Assembly: GCA_000798955.1 (NCBI GenBank)
Contig: JTLC01000028.1
Location: 1 to 64,000, forward strand
Source: Firmicutes bacterium ZOR0006
GTDB lineage: Bacteria > Bacillota_I > Bacilli_A > Culicoidibacterales > ZOR0006
Length of the DNA: 64,000 bases
Reading direction: 5' to 3'
The first letter of the stretch is position 1, and the number at the start of each line of letters is the position of its first letter. The translations under genes and the position numbers were made by a program. This document shows positions 61,892 to 64,000 of this stretch, one piece after another. The notes under the pieces were generated by a model. That model was not told where the DNA came from. It worked only from the letters and a program-made list of their open reading frames with translations, and ran no database searches.

Positions 61892-63010
61892 ATGCAAAAT
61901 CTATTAGGGATTATTAATTTAAAAGATACACAAAATAATTTTCAAGGCTTAACGACACATCGTCCAATCGCATCATTGGCATATGGGAGTCGCTATCGTG
62001 TCATTGACTTTACGTTGTCTGCCTTTATTGGTAACGGTATCAAAACGGTCGGCATGTTTTCACAAAAACCATACCGTTCACTCATTGAGCACATTGACAA
62101 CGGACGTTATTGGGGATTAGATCGTAAAATTGGGGGATTAAATTGCTTTTACCAAACAGATGATGAGCAAGGAATCATTGGATCAGAAATTTCAAACTTC
62201 TATGCAAATTTAGATTACATTACATCAACAAAAACAGATGATGTTTTAATCACAACAGGTGATTTAGTTTGGAACCCAGATTTCAGTGCTGCATATGAGA
62301 AATGGCAAGAAAGTGGCGCTGACATGCTCGTTATGTATAAAACGATGGAAAATAATGATGCAAACTACAGCAAAGGGAACATTATTTCAATCGATGCTGA
62401 CCAAAATGTCACAAGTTTTGGGATTAATGGTGGATTACAAGAAGAAATCAACTATTCATTGAGTACTTTCTTTATGAAGAAAAGTTTGTTTGAACAACTT
62501 GTTCGTGAAGCTGTAGAATCGACACGTTGTCGCACATTCCAACAAATGTTGGAATTGAAATTAGAAACATTAACAGTAAAAGCCTATGAGTATACAGAAA
62601 ATGTGTATCAAATCCGTACATTAGAAGGATACTATAAAGCGAATATGGCATTATTAGAGCCAACAATTTGGGGTGATGTTTTCTCAGCGAATAAGACAGC
62701 AATCACAACAAAGAGTAAAGACGAAGTACCGACGTACTATGGAAAAGAATCAGTAACTGATAATGTATTAGTCGGAACAGGTTCAATTATTGAGGGAACT
62801 GTTAAGAATAGTATCTTATCACGCCGAGTGATCATTGAAGAGGGTGCAGTTGTTGAAAATAGTATTATCTTAAAAGGATGTACAATCCGTAAAGGTGTTC
62901 GTTTAAATAATGCAATTGTTGATAAAAATAGTGATATTGGAAATGAAATCCAATTACATGGAAGTAGTAACTTCCCGTTTGTAGTACCAAAACGAACAAT
63001 TATGCGTTAA
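61892..63010 (+). CDS. glgD: ADP-glucose pyrophosphorylase regulatory subunit GlgD
   Basis: Paralogue of GlgC that forms the mixed GlgCD enzyme in Bacillota. 372 aa. The N-terminal loop lacks the GGxGxRL triphosphate motif (ends LKDTQNNFQGLT) and the catalytic region is altered (ITTGDLVWN), as is usual for GlgD. Starts three bases after glgC. glgA, glgP or glgB do not follow: the stop codon lies at the border of repeat array 2. Confidence 0.96.
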   Translation: MQNLLGIINLKDTQNNFQGLTTHRPIASLAYGSRYRVIDFTLSAFIGNGIKTVGMFSQKPYRSLIEHIDNGRYWGLDRKIGGLNCFYQTDDEQGIIGSEISNFYANLDYITSTKTDDVLITTGDLVWNPDFSAAYEKWQESGADMLVMYKTMENNDANYSKGNIISIDADQNVTSFGINGGLQEEINYSLSTFFMKKSLFEQLVREAVESTRCRTFQQMLELKLETLTVKAYEYTENVYQIRTLEGYYKANMALLEPTIWGDVFSANKTAITTKSKDEVPTYYGKESVTDNVLVGTGSIIEGTVKNSILSRRVIIEEGAVVENSIILKGCTIRKGVRLNNAIVDKNSDIGNEIQLHGSSNFPFVVPKRTIMR

Positions 63011-63016
63011 AAATAA

Positions 63017-63158
63017 GTGCTGACGACGGTTTTGCAGAACAAGTATTCAAGGTAAAATCATTTCCGAGATGCCAGAAAATCTTTTGCAATTGATGAGAGT
63101 AAATCAGATTGCGGAAGATGTCTGGCAAGGAAGTGAAGTCGGAAGCACGCGAACAAGA
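63017..63158 (+). repeat. Structured repeat unit A1 (142 bp)
   Basis: GTGCTGACGACGG ... GTCGGAAGCACGCGAACAAGA. Hairpin 2: 25-nt arms at 63070-63094 and 63103-63127 (TGCCAGA ... TCTGGCA) extended by TCATTTCC (63058-63065) / GGAAGTGA (63129-63136). Outer GTGCT/AGCAC. Confidence 0.9.
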
Positions 63159-63300
63159 GCGCTGATGCCGGTTTTCACTCCAAGTAATGAGGACGAAAAA
63201 GTGATGGCGACGAAAATAAGTCAATGAAATAATTCAAAGGAAGAGTTTTTTATTGATGATTTTCAGCCAATCACTAGGTAGAAGCGTGTTTTAAAAATAA
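63159..63300 (+). repeat. Structured repeat unit B2 (142 bp)
   Basis: GCGCTGATGCCGG ... GTAGAAGCGTGTTTTAAAAATAA. Same architecture and partly the same sequence as R2 at 49283. Hairpin 2 arms AGTGATGGC / GCCAATCACT and GAAAAT / ATTTTC. Confidence 0.88.
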
Positions 63301-63442
63301 GTGCTGACGACGGTTTTGCAGAACAAGTATTCAAGGTAAAATCATTTCCGAGATGCCAGAAAATTTTTTGCAATTGATGAGAGTAAATCAGATTGCGGAA
63401 GATGTCTGGCAAGGAAGTGAAGTCGGAAGCACGCGAACAAAA
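63301..63442 (+). repeat. Structured repeat unit A2 (142 bp)
   Basis: Differs from A1 at two positions by eye (a C-to-T in the hairpin 2 arm and the next-to-last base of the unit). Confidence 0.92.
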
Positions 63443-63584
63443 GTGCTGACGACGGTTTTGCAGAACAAGTATTCAAGGTAAAATCATTTCCGAGATACCA
63501 GAAAATCTTTTGCAATTGATGAGAGTAAATCAGATTGCGGAAGATGTCTGGCAAGGAAGTGAAGTCGGAAGCACGCGAACAAGA
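63443..63584 (+). repeat. Structured repeat unit A3 (142 bp)
   Basis: One difference from A1 by eye (GATGCCAG to GATACCAG). Its end GTCGGAAGCAC can also pair with the start GTGCTTCCGAC of the next unit. Confidence 0.92.
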
Positions 63585-63691
63585 GTGCTTCCGACGGTGT
63601 TTCAAAAGAGAATCAAAGGAAACAGCTGCTTCTAGAGTCCAAGTGGTAGTCATGACAATCTTGGCAAAGAAGAAGAAGCGCGTAAACATAA
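63585..63691 (+). repeat. Structured repeat unit D (107 bp)
   Basis: GTGCTTCCGACGG, hairpin 1 TGTTTC (63598-63603) / GAAACA (63619-63624), end AAGCGCGTAAACATAA. Divergent and shorter. Confidence 0.7.
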
Positions 63692-63815
63692 GTGTTAACA
63701 TCGGTGCCAAATTGGGGAAAATAAGTTGGCATGCGAAAGGGGAACTAACGAAGTGGATTGTAAACCACTCATTAAAGTACAAAATGAATAACGAGTAGAA
63801 GCAGGTTGAACTTAG
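63692..63815 (+). repeat. Structured repeat unit E (divergent)
   Basis: GTGTTAACATCGG, hairpin 1 TGCCAA (63705-63710) / TTGGCA (63726-63731), a short GTGG/CCAC hairpin, end near GTAGAAGCAGGTT. Confidence 0.6.
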
Positions 63816-63863
63816 GGGATTTTTGCGTGAAGCAAAGCTTGTAGGCCACAAGTAAAAGGTCAT

Positions 63864-63912
63864 TATTCGAATGAGCAGTGAAGCGGGCAAACAGAGCGAT
63901 TCATTTCGAATA
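63864..63912. repeat. Inverted repeat TATTCGAATGA / TCATTTCGAATA
   Basis: 11-bp arms with one bulged base and a 26-nt loop, between the last repeat unit and the terminator. No gene is seen in 63816-64000. Confidence 0.55.
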
Positions 63913-63944
63913 TATGTATATTAGTAAAAATAGAACCACGTAAC

Positions 63945-63974
63945 AAAAATAGCAGCTTGACTGCTATTTTTTTT
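63945..63974 (+). terminator. Terminator closing array 2
   Basis: AAAAATAGCAG-cttga-CTGCTATTTTTTTT. The first ordinary terminator after glgC-glgD, so a transcript could include the whole repeat array. Confidence 0.9.
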
Positions 63975-64000
63975 AGATGATGGCATATGGCATTAACTCA

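Noticed and set aside
63017-63584. CRISPR array
   Set aside because: Repeats are 142 bp, contiguous, contain internal hairpins and have no unique spacers or cas genes.
49203-63815. Integron attC array or IS/MITE insertion
   Set aside because: No cassettes, RYYYAAC/GTTRRRY core sites, integrase, transposase or target-site duplications were seen; strict tandem phase does not fit independent MITE insertions.
63342-63890. Long minus-strand open frame across array 2 with repeated peptide SCSRASDFTSLPD
   Set aside because: It is a by-product of the repeats: period 142 is not a multiple of three, no RBS or promoter is seen, and the DNA shows paired-arm conservation instead of codon conservation.

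Overview
The window is a typical low-GC Bacillota (Firmicutes) chromosome segment. Gene content (RNase Y, RNase J, YmdB, RicA/RicF, YneF, YmfF/YmfH, T-box leuS, GlgC/GlgD, SEDS protein, sigma-A type promoters, strong AGGAGG sites, TAA/TAG/TGA all used as stops) points to Bacilli or the Erysipelotrichia/Turicibacter/Culicoidibacter neighbourhood. No sporulation gene is seen. A fermentative AdhE with Rex and CcpA-type sites and an SDR resembling clostridial 7-alpha-hydroxysteroid dehydrogenase fit an animal-gut fermenter. The taxonomic assignment is inference. There are no rRNA, tRNA, phage, IS or CRISPR features.

Layout. 0.4-6.7 kb: short rodZ, recA, rny, ymdB, miaB, ricA (a Bacillus-like order with pgsA and cinA absent). 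6.8-12.9 kb: small housekeeping and membrane genes (ankyrin protein, UspA, YneF, SprT-like, LemA, murI, two alpha/beta hydrolases, a putative di-heme membrane protein). 12.9-22.9 kb: RNA turnover and fermentation (pnp, S1 protein, adhE, RNase J) and ftsK. 23.0-29.3 kb: a nucleoside-type BMP/ABC importer with two substrate-binding proteins. 29.3-38.9 kb: M16 peptidase pair, exported and VOC proteins, UbiB kinase, then the thyA-dfrA-plsC operon. 39.0-44.5 kb: def, then the tight ftsW/rodA-ricF-rsmD-coaD-traX-rsmB operon. 44.6-49.2 kb: 10-TM metal exporter-like protein and T-box-controlled leuS. 49.2-49.7 kb: repeat array 1. 49.7-63.0 kb: SDR, CorC-type protein, a minus-strand cluster (VOC, PH-domain, flavoprotein, exported protein), hemW, an XRE regulator plus yxlEFG-like ABC operon, a 2H phosphoesterase and glgC-glgD. 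63.0-64.0 kb: repeat array 2 and a terminator.

The most unusual element is a family of tandem, non-coding repeats (about 142 bp per unit) lying directly behind the stop codons of leuS and glgD. Each unit starts GYGCTGA, ends near AGCRYG, and encloses two hairpins. The paired arms of different units change together (compensatory changes), so the fold rather than the sequence appears to be conserved. I know of no named family with this architecture.

Other points: adhE has two Rex-type operators and a cre-like site around a clear promoter; a 188-aa membrane protein has two H-x13-H helices typical of di-heme b proteins; and about seventeen promoters carry an extended -10 (TGn) element. Coordinates of starts were refined by ribosome-binding sites where possible.
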